Assembly: GCF_910593845.1 (NCBI RefSeq)
Contig: NZ_CAJVAS010000003.1
Coordinates: 124,001 to 188,000 of the forward strand
Direction: 5' to 3'
Length of the DNA stretch: 64,000 nucleotides
From: Paenibacillus solanacearum
GTDB lineage: Bacteria > Bacillota > Bacilli > Paenibacillales > NBRC-103111
Made by a program: the position numbers and the translations under genes. The notes under the pieces were generated by a model. The model did no database searches. It worked only from the letters and a program-made list of their open reading frames with translations, and was not told the origin of the DNA. This document shows, one piece after another, positions 34,639-43,608 of this stretch. Positions within the stretch are counted from its first letter, which is position 1, and each line of letters starts with the position of its first letter.

Positions 34639-35589
34639 ATGACCTTCGATCAAATCTTGACCTTCGTGACCATCTACCGTCTCGGCAGCATATCCAAAGC
34701 GGCGGAGAAGCTGTTCCTGCCGCAGCCTACCGTGTCGCACCGGATCAAGCAGCTGGAGAGGGAGCTCGGCAAGCCGCTGCTCATACGCGCGAACGGCACC
34801 GTCCGCTTGTCGCAGGAGGGCCATGCGTTCCTGCCTTATGCGCTAAGCGCGCTGTCGGCGCTCGATCAAGGACGCGAAGCCGTCGAGCAGGTGAATCAGG
34901 GGCTGAAGGGGACGCTGTCGCTGGGCTGCAACAATTCGTTTGCCGGCACAATTCTGCCTTCGATTCTGGAGAGCTTCATGGCCGCGCACCCAGGCATCGC
35001 GCTGAAGGTCCACTGCTACTCGACGGAGGAGCAGATCAAGATGCTCAAAACCAAGCAGATCCAGATCGGCATTACCCGCTATACCGCCAATGACCCCGGA
35101 ATTACGTTCGAGCTGCTCTACGCGCACCCGGCTTATGCCGTTCTTTCCCGGGAACATCCTTATGCGGCACGCGATGCGCTCAGCCTGCAGGACATATTGA
35201 AAGAAAAGCTGATCCTGTACGAAGCCGACAGCCTGTACCGGCAAAAAATCGACCTCACCTTCAAAGATCTGAATATGCTGTACGATCCACATTACGAAAC
35301 GAATAATTTGCAGCTGATCAAATGCTGGATCAAAAGCACAATGGGCATTTTTCTTTCTTGCCCGCTGTATATGCAGCCTGAGATCGAGTCGGGCGACATG
35401 GTGGCGATTCCGATCGAGAGCAATCCGTTTCCGCTGAATCAAATCTTTCTCGTGTACCGGGAGGAGCATCTGAACAGTCTGGATCGTCTGTTTATGAGGC
35501 ATGTCGAACAGCAGATGGAGATTAACGAGCCGGTCGGTTCCGATAATAGCGGGGATGGAGAGAGCTTCACCGACACATGTACATCGTAA
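34639..35589 (+). CDS. LysR family transcriptional regulator
   Basis: A 316-residue regulator. The winged helix lies at residues 1-60 (FDQILTFVTIYRLGSISKAA, LFLPQPTVSHRIKQLERELG, FLPYALSAL after it), then a periplasmic-binding-like effector domain (LSLGCNNSFAGTILPSILES, NNLQLIKCWIKSTMGI). The start follows AAAAGGAGACGCGAG. Divergent from the MFS transporter and followed by an unrelated gene with its own promoter. Confidence 0.94.
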   Translation: MTFDQILTFVTIYRLGSISKAAEKLFLPQPTVSHRIKQLERELGKPLLIRANGTVRLSQEGHAFLPYALSALSALDQGREAVEQVNQGLKGTLSLGCNNSFAGTILPSILESFMAAHPGIALKVHCYSTEEQIKMLKTKQIQIGITRYTANDPGITFELLYAHPAYAVLSREHPYAARDALSLQDILKEKLILYEADSLYRQKIDLTFKDLNMLYDPHYETNNLQLIKCWIKSTMGIFLSCPLYMQPEIESGDMVAIPIESNPFPLNQIFLVYREEHLNSLDRLFMRHVEQQMEINEPVGSDNSGDGESFTDTCTS

Positions 35590-35686
35590 TTGCAGATGTC
35601 ACGGAACGCGCGCGGGTTGCCGCGGCGTCGATCGTACAGAACATGGCGTTCGTTATTGCCGACGCCAATACGCAGGGCAGCCCATA

Positions 35687-35715
35687 TTGCCATTCCCATG
35701 ATCGCCCTATACAAT
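35687..35715 (+). promoter_or_regulatory. Promoter of PH-domain gene
   Basis: TTGCCA (35687-35692) and TACAAT (35710-35715) are 17 bp apart, 55 bases before the start codon. Confidence 0.65.
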
Positions 35716-35769
35716 AGAGGCTGTGCACGAAAGTGTTCGTAATCTTTTTCACATGGGAGGATGAGCATT

Positions 35770-36384
35770 GTGTTTAAAAAGCTGGCGGCGGATGCACTGG
35801 GATTAAGCGATATCGGCAAAGTTATCGATCGCAAGGACTTCGATAAAGTCGATGCGGATGATTATGTCATGCATGAAGACGGGGAGAAAATTTACTTCAT
35901 CATCAAGTCGAAGAAGGACGAATACTGCTTTACGAATCTGGCCTTGATCCATCTCGATGGAGAGAGCGCCATCAGCAGCAAGCGCGTTCTGAAGCGTTAC
36001 AGCTACGCTGCCCATAAAATTTCGAAGGTGTACCTGGAAACGGCGGGGACGGTCGATCTGGACGCTGAGATCAAGTTCCATATCGGCGAAGCCAGCTTCT
36101 CGATCGACGTGGACAAGAGGCAGATCGAGCAGATCAAAGACTTGTATAAAGCATTGATCAAAATATCGGAAATCGTGTCGACGAACGACCGCCTGCTGGA
36201 ATATGCCATGGAGAGCGTACAAATCGCCAAGGAGAGCGTCGGCCGCTTCTCCATCCAGAACGCTTCACCCGCGGAGCAATTCAGCGCGATCAACGAGGCT
36301 GCATACAACTGGATGAAATCCAAGCACACCGAGCATAAGATCAAGGACTTTGGCTCGGTATTCGAAACGTATATCAACCACTGA
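35770..36384 (+). CDS. PH-domain protein, YvbH-like
   Basis: A 204-residue soluble protein. Residues 1-120 follow a bacterial PH domain (FKKLAADALGLSDIGKVIDR, DYVMHEDGEKIYFIIKSKKDEYCFTN). The C-terminal part (ISEIVSTNDRLLEYAMESVQ and INEAAYNWMKSKH) fits the YvbH-like oligomerisation region. The GTG at 35770 was chosen: GGGAGG ends at 35760, the right distance for 35770 but touching the upstream ATG at 35761, and relatives begin MFKK. The role is unknown; relatives are induced by phage shock or envelope stress in some species. Monocistronic. Confidence 0.85.
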   Translation: MFKKLAADALGLSDIGKVIDRKDFDKVDADDYVMHEDGEKIYFIIKSKKDEYCFTNLALIHLDGESAISSKRVLKRYSYAAHKISKVYLETAGTVDLDAEIKFHIGEASFSIDVDKRQIEQIKDLYKALIKISEIVSTNDRLLEYAMESVQIAKESVGRFSIQNASPAEQFSAINEAAYNWMKSKHTEHKIKDFGSVFETYINH

Positions 36385-36416
36385 TCGGTTGGTGGATATG
36401 ATGAATGAAATCATGA

Positions 36417-36447
36417 GATCTGCTGCCTGCCGGGCAGCAGGTCTTTT
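36417..36447 (+). terminator. Intrinsic terminator after PH-domain gene
   Basis: GATCTGCTGCC (36417-36427) pairs with GGGCAGCAGGTC (36432-36443), followed by TTTT. Confidence 0.8.
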
Positions 36448-36646
36448 CGTTATAGGCTGGAACCGGGGCTGAAATTTCAACAACAATGATCACGATCCGA
36501 AATATGCAGCGAGCCTAGCCAAATCCCCAAAAAAACACAAATGAATCTTACCATTTTCTTGTATGATAAATGTAGTCAATGAGCTGGGTATCGGGCGTAG
36601 GATCCATATTGAGGGTTGAAGTTACAGCTCAGGCAGGAGGTTTGTC

Positions 36647-37645
36647 ATGCGAATCTTAATAACGGTATGGAAAAAAGAGCTGAAGGATTTGTTTTTTGGC
36701 GAAGAGGTACAGACCAAGCTGCGCGACCACTTTGAAGTCGATTGGGTGCCGGAAGGCGTTCGATACGAGGAAACGCAGCTGGAGCGGGAAATCTCCCGTT
36801 ACGATGCCGTACTTACCTCCTGGGGATCGCCGAAAATCACTGCCAATGTATTGTCTCAAGCTGCGAATCTTAAGTTTATCGGTCATGCCGGAGGGACGCT
36901 TATTCCTTATGTCGACCCTGATGTGTTTCAACGGAATATTAAGGTCGTCAATGCCAATACGGCGCTGGCCAAGTCGACAGCCGAACTCGCCATCGCCTTA
37001 ATGCTGGCAGGCGCATGGAATATTTGCGGGTATCGAGACGAGCTTCGATCTGGGATATGGGGCGGAAATGGGGGGACGGTAAGCGGATTGTACGGACAAT
37101 CCGTCGGGCTTATTGGGATCGGGGAAGTGGCTAGGGAAGTCATTGCGCTGCTGCGTCCTTTTCACACCAAGATCCGGCTATGCTCTCCATATTGTACGCC
37201 CGATGAGGCTGAACAGCTGGGCGTTCAGTTATGCGGGCTGGATGAACTGCTGCGGGAAAGTTCTATCGTGTCTTTGCACGATACGTTAACGCCGGAGACC
37301 CGAGGGATGCTGGGCAAGGAAGAGCTGCGAAAGCTGCAGACGGGAGCTTTACTGGTGAACACGGCTAGAGCGGCATTGATTGACGAAGAAGCATTATACA
37401 ACGAGCTCGCTTCCGGGAGAATACGCGCCGCGCTGGATGTATATTATCGGGAACCGCTCTCAGGCGACGATCCCTTCCTTCGATTGCCGAATGTCGTTTG
37501 CATGCCGCATATCGGGGCCTTCTCGGCATATTGGAAGTCTCAGCTCGCTGCCATGGTGATCGACGAATTGCTGCGGTTTACCTCGGGAGCCCCTTTGCTT
37601 CGAGAGATTACGCTGGAACGGTTTTTACGGATGACATCTCATTAG
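36647..37645 (+). CDS. D-isomer-specific 2-hydroxyacid dehydrogenase
   Basis: A 332-residue NAD-dependent dehydrogenase. The nucleotide-binding motif is VGLIGIGEVAREVIALL (residues 150-166). The catalytic set is Arg in NTARAALID (near 245), Glu in DVYYREPL (near 274) and His in CMPHIGAFS (near 293). The start follows GCAGGAGG. The substrate could be a keto-acid such as hydroxypyruvate or phosphoglycerate. It is followed after 89 bp by the mannose-6-phosphate isomerase gene and may be co-transcribed with it. Confidence 0.93.
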   Translation: MRILITVWKKELKDLFFGEEVQTKLRDHFEVDWVPEGVRYEETQLEREISRYDAVLTSWGSPKITANVLSQAANLKFIGHAGGTLIPYVDPDVFQRNIKVVNANTALAKSTAELAIALMLAGAWNICGYRDELRSGIWGGNGGTVSGLYGQSVGLIGIGEVAREVIALLRPFHTKIRLCSPYCTPDEAEQLGVQLCGLDELLRESSIVSLHDTLTPETRGMLGKEELRKLQTGALLVNTARAALIDEEALYNELASGRIRAALDVYYREPLSGDDPFLRLPNVVCMPHIGAFSAYWKSQLAAMVIDELLRFTSGAPLLREITLERFLRMTSH

Positions 37646-37734
37646 ATAGTAGAGGCCAGCGATGGTAAGGTTAGTTTGTTATAAAATCGCTTTACGCAGC
37701 ATGAGCTGCCAAAAGGATCGGAAGGAGTACTTCT

Positions 37735-38850
37735 ATGGAACAGTCTGCATGGAGCCGGCAGCCGCTGAAGCTGTCGGCCAACCGGGTTTGGCGTACCTAT
37801 ACCGGAGGCCGGTTGATTGAAGAGTGGCAAGGGCAGGAGCGAGGGCAAGACAGCATGCTTCCGGAAGAATGGATCGCATCGGTCGTCCGGGCCAGAAATG
37901 CAGGGCGGGAGCATCTGGTCGAGGGCTTGAGCACGGTGGAGCTGTCTGACGGCAGGAAGGCATTGCTGCAGGATCTGATTCAATCGGAGCCTGCGAAGTT
38001 TCTCGGCGAGCAGCATGCGGCGGCGTTCGGAGGCGAGCCCGGCGTGCTCGTGAAGGCGCTGGATTCGGCGGAACGGCTGACGATTCAGGTTCACCCGGAT
38101 CGCGCTGCGGCAAAGTCGATTTTCGGATCTCCATTCGGCAAGACCGAAGCGTGGTACATCCTTGGGGGACGGGAAATCGACGGAGAAGCTCCTTATATAT
38201 TGTACGGCTTTAAGCCTGGAATGACGCGAGAACGATGGGAAAAGCTGTTCTGGGATCAGGATATTCCGGGAATGATGGAGGCGCTTCATAAAATTCCGGT
38301 TGAACCCGGACAAGTGTTTATTGTCGAAGGCGGGATGCCGCATGCGATTGGTTCGGGCTGCTTTCTGATCGAAATCCAGGAGCCGACCGACTATACGATC
38401 CGGGTTGAGCGCACCACCCCGGCCGGCCGGGAAATTCCGGAATTCATGTGCCATCAAGGCGCGGGCTTCGAGAAGATGTTCGACTGCTTCAAATATAATA
38501 CGTACACGCTGGAGGAAGTGCTGACGAATTATCGGCTGGAACCGAAGGTACTGCACCATTCCGATGGCTATACCGAGCGGGCGCTGATTACTTACGGGAC
38601 GACGGCTTACTTTGCCTTAAGCGCCATCAACATCCGTTCTGGTTCTTACCGCTTCGTGGAGGAGGATCGCTTCAGCATCCTGATCGCGGCCGCCGGTTCC
38701 GGACGGCTTGCTTGGGAAGAAGGGGAGCTGGAAATCCGGCAGGGGGATCAAATCTTTGTGCCCGCAAGCGTAACGTCGCTCTCGTGCAGCGCGACCCCAG
38801 GCGAACCGCTTCAACTGCTTCAATGCTTGCCTCCCGACGCTAGGGCATAA
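37735..38850 (+). CDS. manA: Class I mannose-6-phosphate isomerase
   Basis: A 371-residue zinc-dependent cupin isomerase that interconverts mannose-6-phosphate and fructose-6-phosphate. The metal ligands can be seen in IQVHPDRAAAKS (His), GKTEAWYILG (Glu) and GGMPHAIGSG (His). NRVWRTYTGG at the N-terminus replaces the usual NRVWG. The C-terminal cupin is present. The ATG follows AAGGAG. The protein is longer than the B. subtilis type II short forms (about 315 residues). The paralogue name is uncertain, since several copies are common in this group. Confidence 0.88.
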   Translation: MEQSAWSRQPLKLSANRVWRTYTGGRLIEEWQGQERGQDSMLPEEWIASVVRARNAGREHLVEGLSTVELSDGRKALLQDLIQSEPAKFLGEQHAAAFGGEPGVLVKALDSAERLTIQVHPDRAAAKSIFGSPFGKTEAWYILGGREIDGEAPYILYGFKPGMTRERWEKLFWDQDIPGMMEALHKIPVEPGQVFIVEGGMPHAIGSGCFLIEIQEPTDYTIRVERTTPAGREIPEFMCHQGAGFEKMFDCFKYNTYTLEEVLTNYRLEPKVLHHSDGYTERALITYGTTAYFALSAINIRSGSYRFVEEDRFSILIAAAGSGRLAWEEGELEIRQGDQIFVPASVTSLSCSATPGEPLQLLQCLPPDARA

Positions 38851-38944
38851 GCCCGTCACGCGAAGGGCGTTATATTCGCCTGCTGCCAGTAGTCGATCGG
38901 CTGCTCCGGTGAGGGTACAATAAATGATTAGTGAAACAGCAATA

Positions 38945-39023
38945 GTAAACATAATTAAAATTATGTAAACATATAATAGCTTAGCTATGCCATTCTATTT
39001 TTCATCGCCGTTTCTATGTTTAC
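38945..39023. promoter_or_regulatory. Repeated GTAAACAT boxes upstream of uridine-kinase-like gene
   Basis: GTAAACAT occurs at 38945-38952 and 38965-38972, with an inverted copy ATGTTTAC at 39016-39023. Between the first two, CATAATT/AATTATG form a palindrome. This AT-rich stretch stands out from the GC-rich surroundings and may be an operator. Confidence 0.5.
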
Positions 39024-39101
39024 TTTACATGAAGTGTGCAGGCGAGCGTTATAAAAAATACGGAATGCACTCGAGCGCATAGGTATGGAGCGTGGTAGGA
39101 C

Positions 39102-39719
39102 GTGGACATGAATCAGTCATCACATCGGTTAAAACAAGCCATTCAATCGGTTGTTTCCGTTGTTCAGCAGCGTAGGATTGGACGAACTTCTCCTTTCGTC
39201 GTGTCGCTGGATGGAGGAAGCGGAGCGGGCAAATCCACGTTGGCCGCGGCGCTCGTATCGCGGCTCGGTGCTGCAGTCATCCCGTGCGACGACTTTTTCG
39301 ATGCAACGGTTACGGACGCGGAATGGGATTCATTCACGGTAGTACAGAAGTGTCATCGCTGCATTGACTGGCAGCGTGTTCGTAACGAGGCATTGCTCCC
39401 GCTGTTAGCAGGTAAGGCAGCTCAATATCGCCCTTATTCATTTTCATCCGGGAACGGATTGGCATTGCATTCGGTTGAGAAAATGCCTTCAGAAGTCATC
39501 ATTCTTGATGGAATATATAGTGGTCTCCCTGAAATATCTGACCTTGTCGATTTCTCCATCCTTGTAGATGTATCGCCCGAGTTTCGCCGCCATAGGCATA
39601 ATATACGAGAGGGGACGGACGATGCGGATTGGCATCTGAGATGGGACCCTGTCGAGGATTACTATTTTTCAGCTTTGCGTCCACCGGATTCTTATGATGT
39701 CATCGTAGTTAACGCCTAG
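39102..39719 (+). CDS. Uridine kinase-like P-loop kinase
   Basis: A 205-residue protein. VVSLDGGSGAGKSTLAAALV (residues 33-52) is the Walker A loop, VIPCDDFFD the Walker B-like segment with substrate aspartates, and IILDGIYSGLP plus FRRHRHNIRE (lid arginines) complete the uridine kinase/phosphoribulokinase fold. Such enzymes phosphorylate nucleosides or sugars; the exact substrate is not certain. The start codon is GTG 39102 or ATG 39108; neither has a strong ribosome-binding site. Confidence 0.85.
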   Translation: MDMNQSSHRLKQAIQSVVSVVQQRRIGRTSPFVVSLDGGSGAGKSTLAAALVSRLGAAVIPCDDFFDATVTDAEWDSFTVVQKCHRCIDWQRVRNEALLPLLAGKAAQYRPYSFSSGNGLALHSVEKMPSEVIILDGIYSGLPEISDLVDFSILVDVSPEFRRHRHNIREGTDDADWHLRWDPVEDYYFSALRPPDSYDVIVVNA

Positions 39720-39787
39720 CGCTCAATAGAACGGATGGACGGCAGCGAGGCGGATTCGTTCTAGTTCAGCGAAGGGGAATCCGTTGT

Positions 39788-39827
39788 CGCCGCTCGCTTC
39801 CATGGTGGAAGAGGGCGGCGTTATTTT
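39788..39827 (+). terminator. Intrinsic terminator after uridine-kinase-like gene
   Basis: CGCCGCTCGCTTCC (39788-39801) pairs, with two mismatches, with GGAAGAGGGCGGCG (39807-39820), followed by TTATTTT. Confidence 0.8.
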
Positions 39828-39912
39828 GTGCGTTATTTCTTACCATGACAGGAGGCATAAGCTGTACGCTGTCGAATAACTTATAAATCATATGGTAAGG
39901 AGCGACAGGACA

Positions 39913-40869
39913 GTGACTTTGATTAAGACGTTTGCCGAAGGCGATGAAGTCGTAGGATTTTATTTAGTGAAGAAGGCAGAGATGAAGCAGACCAATACGA
40001 CGCCGCCCAAGGATTACTTTGATTTTGTATTGGCCGATTCGAGCGGGGAGATTCCGGCGAAGCTCTGGGATGCTTCGGCTGTTGATAAAGAAACCTACTT
40101 TCCGATGATGCTGGTGAAGGTACGCGGGCTTGTTCAGATGTATCGCGACAAGCCGCAGATGAGAATAAACCGAATTCGGAAGTCTACCGAAGAGGACGGG
40201 TATGCGCTGACCGACTTTATCCGATCGGCGCCGATTCAACCTGCAGATCTGGTAAATATGATTAAACAAACCGCTGCGGGTATTCAGGACAGCGAGTATA
40301 GAAGCATTGTGGAATTCTGTATCCGCAAAGTAGAAGACCGGCTGATGCATTACCCGGCCGCGAAGGGAATGCATCACGCGTACTTTGCCGGACTGGCCTA
40401 TCACATTTGCCGGATGCTGGAGCTCGGCGAATTTGTGGCCAAGCAGCGTCCATTCCTTAATCGTGATCTGATCAAAGCCGGCATTATTCTGCATGACATC
40501 GCGAAACCGGAGGAGATGAATGCAGAGTATGGAATTGTGACGGATTACAGCATGAAGGGGAAGCTGATCGGACATATTTCATTAGCGGCAAATTGGATTA
40601 TCGAAGCTGCTATTGCGCTGGGCCTGGATCCCTCGCATGAGAAAATCGTCATCCTTCAGCACTTGGTTCTTTCGCATCACAATCTCGGGGAATGGGGCAG
40701 CCCCGTTCAGCCGCAAACGCCCGAGGCCGTAGCGCTGCATTATATCGATACGCTGGATGCGAAGCTGCAAGCCGTTGAGGATGCGATCGATTCGACGCCG
40801 GACTCGGAGGACTGGACGCCGCCACTGAGAATTATTGAAAATAAGCCGATCTATCGGATGAGAACCTAA
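39913..40869 (+). CDS. yhaM: 3'-5' exoribonuclease YhaM
   Basis: A 318-residue nuclease with the YhaM layout: an N-terminal OB-fold (VVGFYLVKKAEMKQTN, DSSGEIPAKLWDAS, VRGLVQMYRDKPQMRINRI) and a C-terminal HD domain with metal ligands in MHHAYFAGLAYH, ILHDIAKPEEM, GHISLAANWI and LVLSHHNLGEWGSP. The length agrees with B. subtilis YhaM (about 314). It degrades RNA and single-stranded DNA from the 3' end. The GTG at 39913 was chosen since AAGGAG lies 10 bases upstream; the ATG at 39892 precedes that site. Confidence 0.93.
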   Translation: MTLIKTFAEGDEVVGFYLVKKAEMKQTNTTPPKDYFDFVLADSSGEIPAKLWDASAVDKETYFPMMLVKVRGLVQMYRDKPQMRINRIRKSTEEDGYALTDFIRSAPIQPADLVNMIKQTAAGIQDSEYRSIVEFCIRKVEDRLMHYPAAKGMHHAYFAGLAYHICRMLELGEFVAKQRPFLNRDLIKAGIILHDIAKPEEMNAEYGIVTDYSMKGKLIGHISLAANWIIEAAIALGLDPSHEKIVILQHLVLSHHNLGEWGSPVQPQTPEAVALHYIDTLDAKLQAVEDAIDSTPDSEDWTPPLRIIENKPIYRMRT

Positions 40870-40950
40870 ATCTTGCAAGCATACGATGGTATCCGGCGTC
40901 TTAGATTGCATGTGCTATCGATTCCGTCGCAGTAACCAGTACCATAGAGC

Positions 40951-40984
40951 GAGGAGTTGTCTTCATAAGGGGCAGCTCCTCTTT
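40951..40984. terminator. Terminator between yhaM and convergent LacI-family gene
   Basis: GAGGAGTTG (40951-40959) pairs with CAGCTCCTC (40973-40981), one G-T pair, followed by TTT. Confidence 0.65.
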
Positions 40985-41039
40985 GCGCTGTCTGCCGTGA
41001 AGCATGACGGATCATTCCGCCTTTAGAATAGGTGTCAGT

Positions 41040-42077
41040 CTATATGAATCGAACGGTTTTTCCTTTATGAAATTCGCCTTGTATACGAATATGCTCGTAC
41101 GGAACGCTCGGATTTCCGATTCGCCACAGCATCCTGTCCACGGCTCTCTCGCTCGTTTCCTTAACGGGCAATACGGGCCTGCTCAGGTCGGTAATGATCT
41201 CTTTCTTGATCGTTTCCAAGGCGATCAGCGAATAGTCATCCGGTATTTTTTTGCCGAGCTGTCCGCACACCTTAAACACCAAAGACAGGTTGCCGATCAA
41301 GCCGCACATAAATCCAGTTGGTTTGTACGTTGCGAGCTTATCGGCAAATATGCGCATCCATTCTTCTTTGCTTCCGACATAGTGGTTCATGTGCATATCC
41401 GGATCCGGCTTCAGGCCATGTTCCTGCATCGCTTCGTTAAACGCATTCCAACGCTGCTTGAATCCTCTCTGCTGATCAATGTTTCCGATATACATGATGT
41501 TCCGGTGACCCATGGAGTAGTAGTAATGTACGGACTGATAAATGGCGCTTGTCACGTCCCATATGACGCTGTCGACTTTGGCGTCCGGAGGCGGGAAGTT
41601 GACCATCATCTTGGGCAGCCTCAATTCCAGCAGCTGCTGCTCGAACGCAAACGGCAGTCCCGGAGGAAGAAAGATACCGTCTGCATAAAAAAGGCCATGC
41701 TTTTCTGCCCATGCAAAGGCTGAAAGCTCCTTGATAGCCGTTCCTGAAAAGGTCAGCGTTTCCAGTAGGTGCCCGAAATCTTCCATTCGCTCGCGAATGC
41801 CATTGCGCAGCTGCTGCGTAATCATCATCGGCGAGTCCGAATCTTGAATGAATACGAAGCGGAATGGCTTGGTATGGAACACCGGTATTCGGTCGACAGC
41901 CAAGCTTATTTGCTGCTGTTTCGTAATGTAGCCAAGCTTTCTTGCGGTGTCGAGCACGATTTTCCGGGTTTCTTCCGACATTCCGGGCAGTCCTCGAAGC
42001 GCTTTGGAAACCGTATGGGCCGACAGCCCCAGGCGCTCGGAAATGGTATGTAACGTGACGGTTTTTTTACGTGGCAT
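41040..42077 (-). CDS. LacI family transcriptional regulator of the adjacent lipoprotein operon
   Basis: A 345-residue regulator. The helix-turn-helix is TLHTISERLGLSAHTVSKAL (residues 8-27) followed by the hinge region, then a sugar-binding effector domain (YYYSMGHRNIMYIGNIDQQR, DDYSLIALETIKKE). The start follows GGAGGGATGCGTCG. It is divergent from the operon at 42301-46623. A 25-bp sequence occurs at 42103-42127 before its own start and at 42209-42233 before that operon with 23 identities, so it very probably controls both. The effector sugar is unknown. Confidence 0.94.
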   Translation of the reverse strand: MPRKKTVTLHTISERLGLSAHTVSKALRGLPGMSEETRKIVLDTARKLGYITKQQQISLAVDRIPVFHTKPFRFVFIQDSDSPMMITQQLRNGIRERMEDFGHLLETLTFSGTAIKELSAFAWAEKHGLFYADGIFLPPGLPFAFEQQLLELRLPKMMVNFPPPDAKVDSVIWDVTSAIYQSVHYYYSMGHRNIMYIGNIDQQRGFKQRWNAFNEAMQEHGLKPDPDMHMNHYVGSKEEWMRIFADKLATYKPTGFMCGLIGNLSLVFKVCGQLGKKIPDDYSLIALETIKKEIITDLSRPVLPVKETSERAVDRMLWRIGNPSVPYEHIRIQGEFHKGKTVRFI

Positions 42078-42102
42078 CGACGCATCCCTCCGGCAGCGAA
42101 AA

Positions 42103-42127
42103 GTAATACGTAATACAAACGAAACTA
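42103..42127. promoter_or_regulatory. Operator copy 1, upstream of LacI-family gene
   Basis: The 25-bp element starts GTAATACGTAATACAAAC and ends GAAACTA. It begins 26 bases from the regulator start codon. Compare 42209-42233, which differs at only two positions. Confidence 0.75.
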
Positions 42128-42208
42128 CGCGATTGAATCTATTTGTATTTGTAATTGTAGCACAACGGCGGCATTCGGATCATATGATCGTCTGATAACA
42201 GGTTTCCG

Positions 42209-42280
42209 GTAATGCGTAATAAAAACGAAACTAGAACGCAAAATCCAAGCGGTTATAAAATCAAAGTGTAAGCGGATACA
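42209..42280 (+). promoter_or_regulatory. Operator copy 2, -10 element and cre-like site of lipoprotein/FAD operon
   Basis: Operator copy 2 lies at 42209-42233 (starts GTAATGCGTAATAAAAAC, ends GAAACTA). A TATAAA -10 lies near 42254-42259, so the operator ends at the -35 region, where no good -35 is seen. TGTAAGCGGATACA (42267-42280) matches the cre consensus with one mismatch, just downstream of the transcription start. Specific repression plus catabolite repression is likely. Confidence 0.72.
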
Positions 42281-42300
42281 AATCGAGGGGGGAGAAGGCA

Positions 42301-43587
42301 ATGTCCAGAAAGCTTATGACGAATAATGCCGTCATTCTGTTCGTATGTGCGATAATCGGCGGCTGCGGAGGGAGTGCGCCGGCGGCAAATGACGAGGTAA
42401 AGGCCAAGGAGCCGGTAACGCTTAATTTTTTCGCCGGTCAAAATGTATTTGTCGACTTTGAGAAATTCATAGCTGAACCGATTAAGGCGAAATATCCTCA
42501 CATTACCCTTCATCTCATCAAGAATGAAAAGGGATCGGATTATGGACAGCTGATCGCGACAGGCACGACGCTCGACATTATTTATGAATCGGCGGCATTT
42601 ACGGTAGACAAGATTATGACAAACGGATTGGAGTATGATCTGGACGAATTGATGAAGAAGCACAAGTTTGATTTGAATCAATTTGAACCGAATGTGCTGG
42701 CTCAATCTCAAAATTCCAATGTCGGGAGAAAAATTTATGGCTTACCGTTTCTCGTCAATAAGTATGTGATGATTTATAACAAAGATGTTTTTGACCGGTT
42801 TGGCGTTCCGTATCCTAAAGACGGCATGACTTGGGATGAGACATACGAGCTTACGAAAAAGCTCAGTCTTTCCGATGGCGGTACCGATTATCGTGGGTTT
42901 AACACTACACCGAACTTGATGATGCTGAATAATCAATTATCGGTCAGCCCATTACATGTCAAAGAAGACCGGGCTGAGATCTTGACGGATAACTGGGTTA
43001 AGCTGATGAACAACTTGAAGCGATTTTTCGAGATCCCTGCCAATAACACGGTCTTGCCTATCGATGATTTCTCCAAGGGGCACATCGCGATGACGGTGCA
43101 TAATACGAATCCGATCGCGAATTGGCAAAGTTCCAGTCCGGATCTGAAATGGGATATCGTGTCAGCTCCGGTGATGAAAGAGAAGCCGGGCATCGGCTTC
43201 AAACCGGCGACGCTTGCGCTGTTCATCGGCAAAACGTCGCAGCATAAGGATGAAGCATTTCAAGTCATTCAAGAATTGGTGTCGGAAAAAATCCAGTTAA
43301 ACATTACGAAGCAAGGCTTCGGCTCGCCGCTTGCCAGTCAGCAGGTTAAACAAGCATTCGGACAAGACGTACCGTTGTGGAAGGGGAAAAATACGAAAGC
43401 GATCTATTTCCTCAAGGATGCCCCGGCTTCTGAACCGCGAGCGGATGGATTGACCAGTGTCGACGTCAATTTCACCTCGACCTTCAATAAGCTGGTTAAG
43501 GAAGGACTGGACGTGAATACCGCTCTGCGTCAGCTTGAGGAAGATCGGAACAATGCGATAAAGACTGCTAAATCGGATGCGAAGTAA
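42301..43587 (+). CDS. Extracellular solute-binding lipoprotein (family 1), orphan
   Basis: A 428-residue membrane-anchored sugar-binding protein. The signal ends in the lipobox IIGGC (Cys at 22). The body includes TTLDIIYES, MIYNKDVFDRFG, VPYPKDGMTWDE and a C-terminal DVNTALRQLEEDRNNA, as in the other three lipoproteins of the window. No permease genes lie nearby. The start follows GGGGGGAGAAGGCA. It forms an operon with the double-FAD oxidoreductase 21 bases downstream, under the divergent LacI-type regulator. Confidence 0.92.
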   Translation: MSRKLMTNNAVILFVCAIIGGCGGSAPAANDEVKAKEPVTLNFFAGQNVFVDFEKFIAEPIKAKYPHITLHLIKNEKGSDYGQLIATGTTLDIIYESAAFTVDKIMTNGLEYDLDELMKKHKFDLNQFEPNVLAQSQNSNVGRKIYGLPFLVNKYVMIYNKDVFDRFGVPYPKDGMTWDETYELTKKLSLSDGGTDYRGFNTTPNLMMLNNQLSVSPLHVKEDRAEILTDNWVKLMNNLKRFFEIPANNTVLPIDDFSKGHIAMTVHNTNPIANWQSSSPDLKWDIVSAPVMKEKPGIGFKPATLALFIGKTSQHKDEAFQVIQELVSEKIQLNITKQGFGSPLASQQVKQAFGQDVPLWKGKNTKAIYFLKDAPASEPRADGLTSVDVNFTSTFNKLVKEGLDVNTALRQLEEDRNNAIKTAKSDAK

Positions 43588-43608
43588 AGGAAGGAGAGCG
43601 AATTCACA

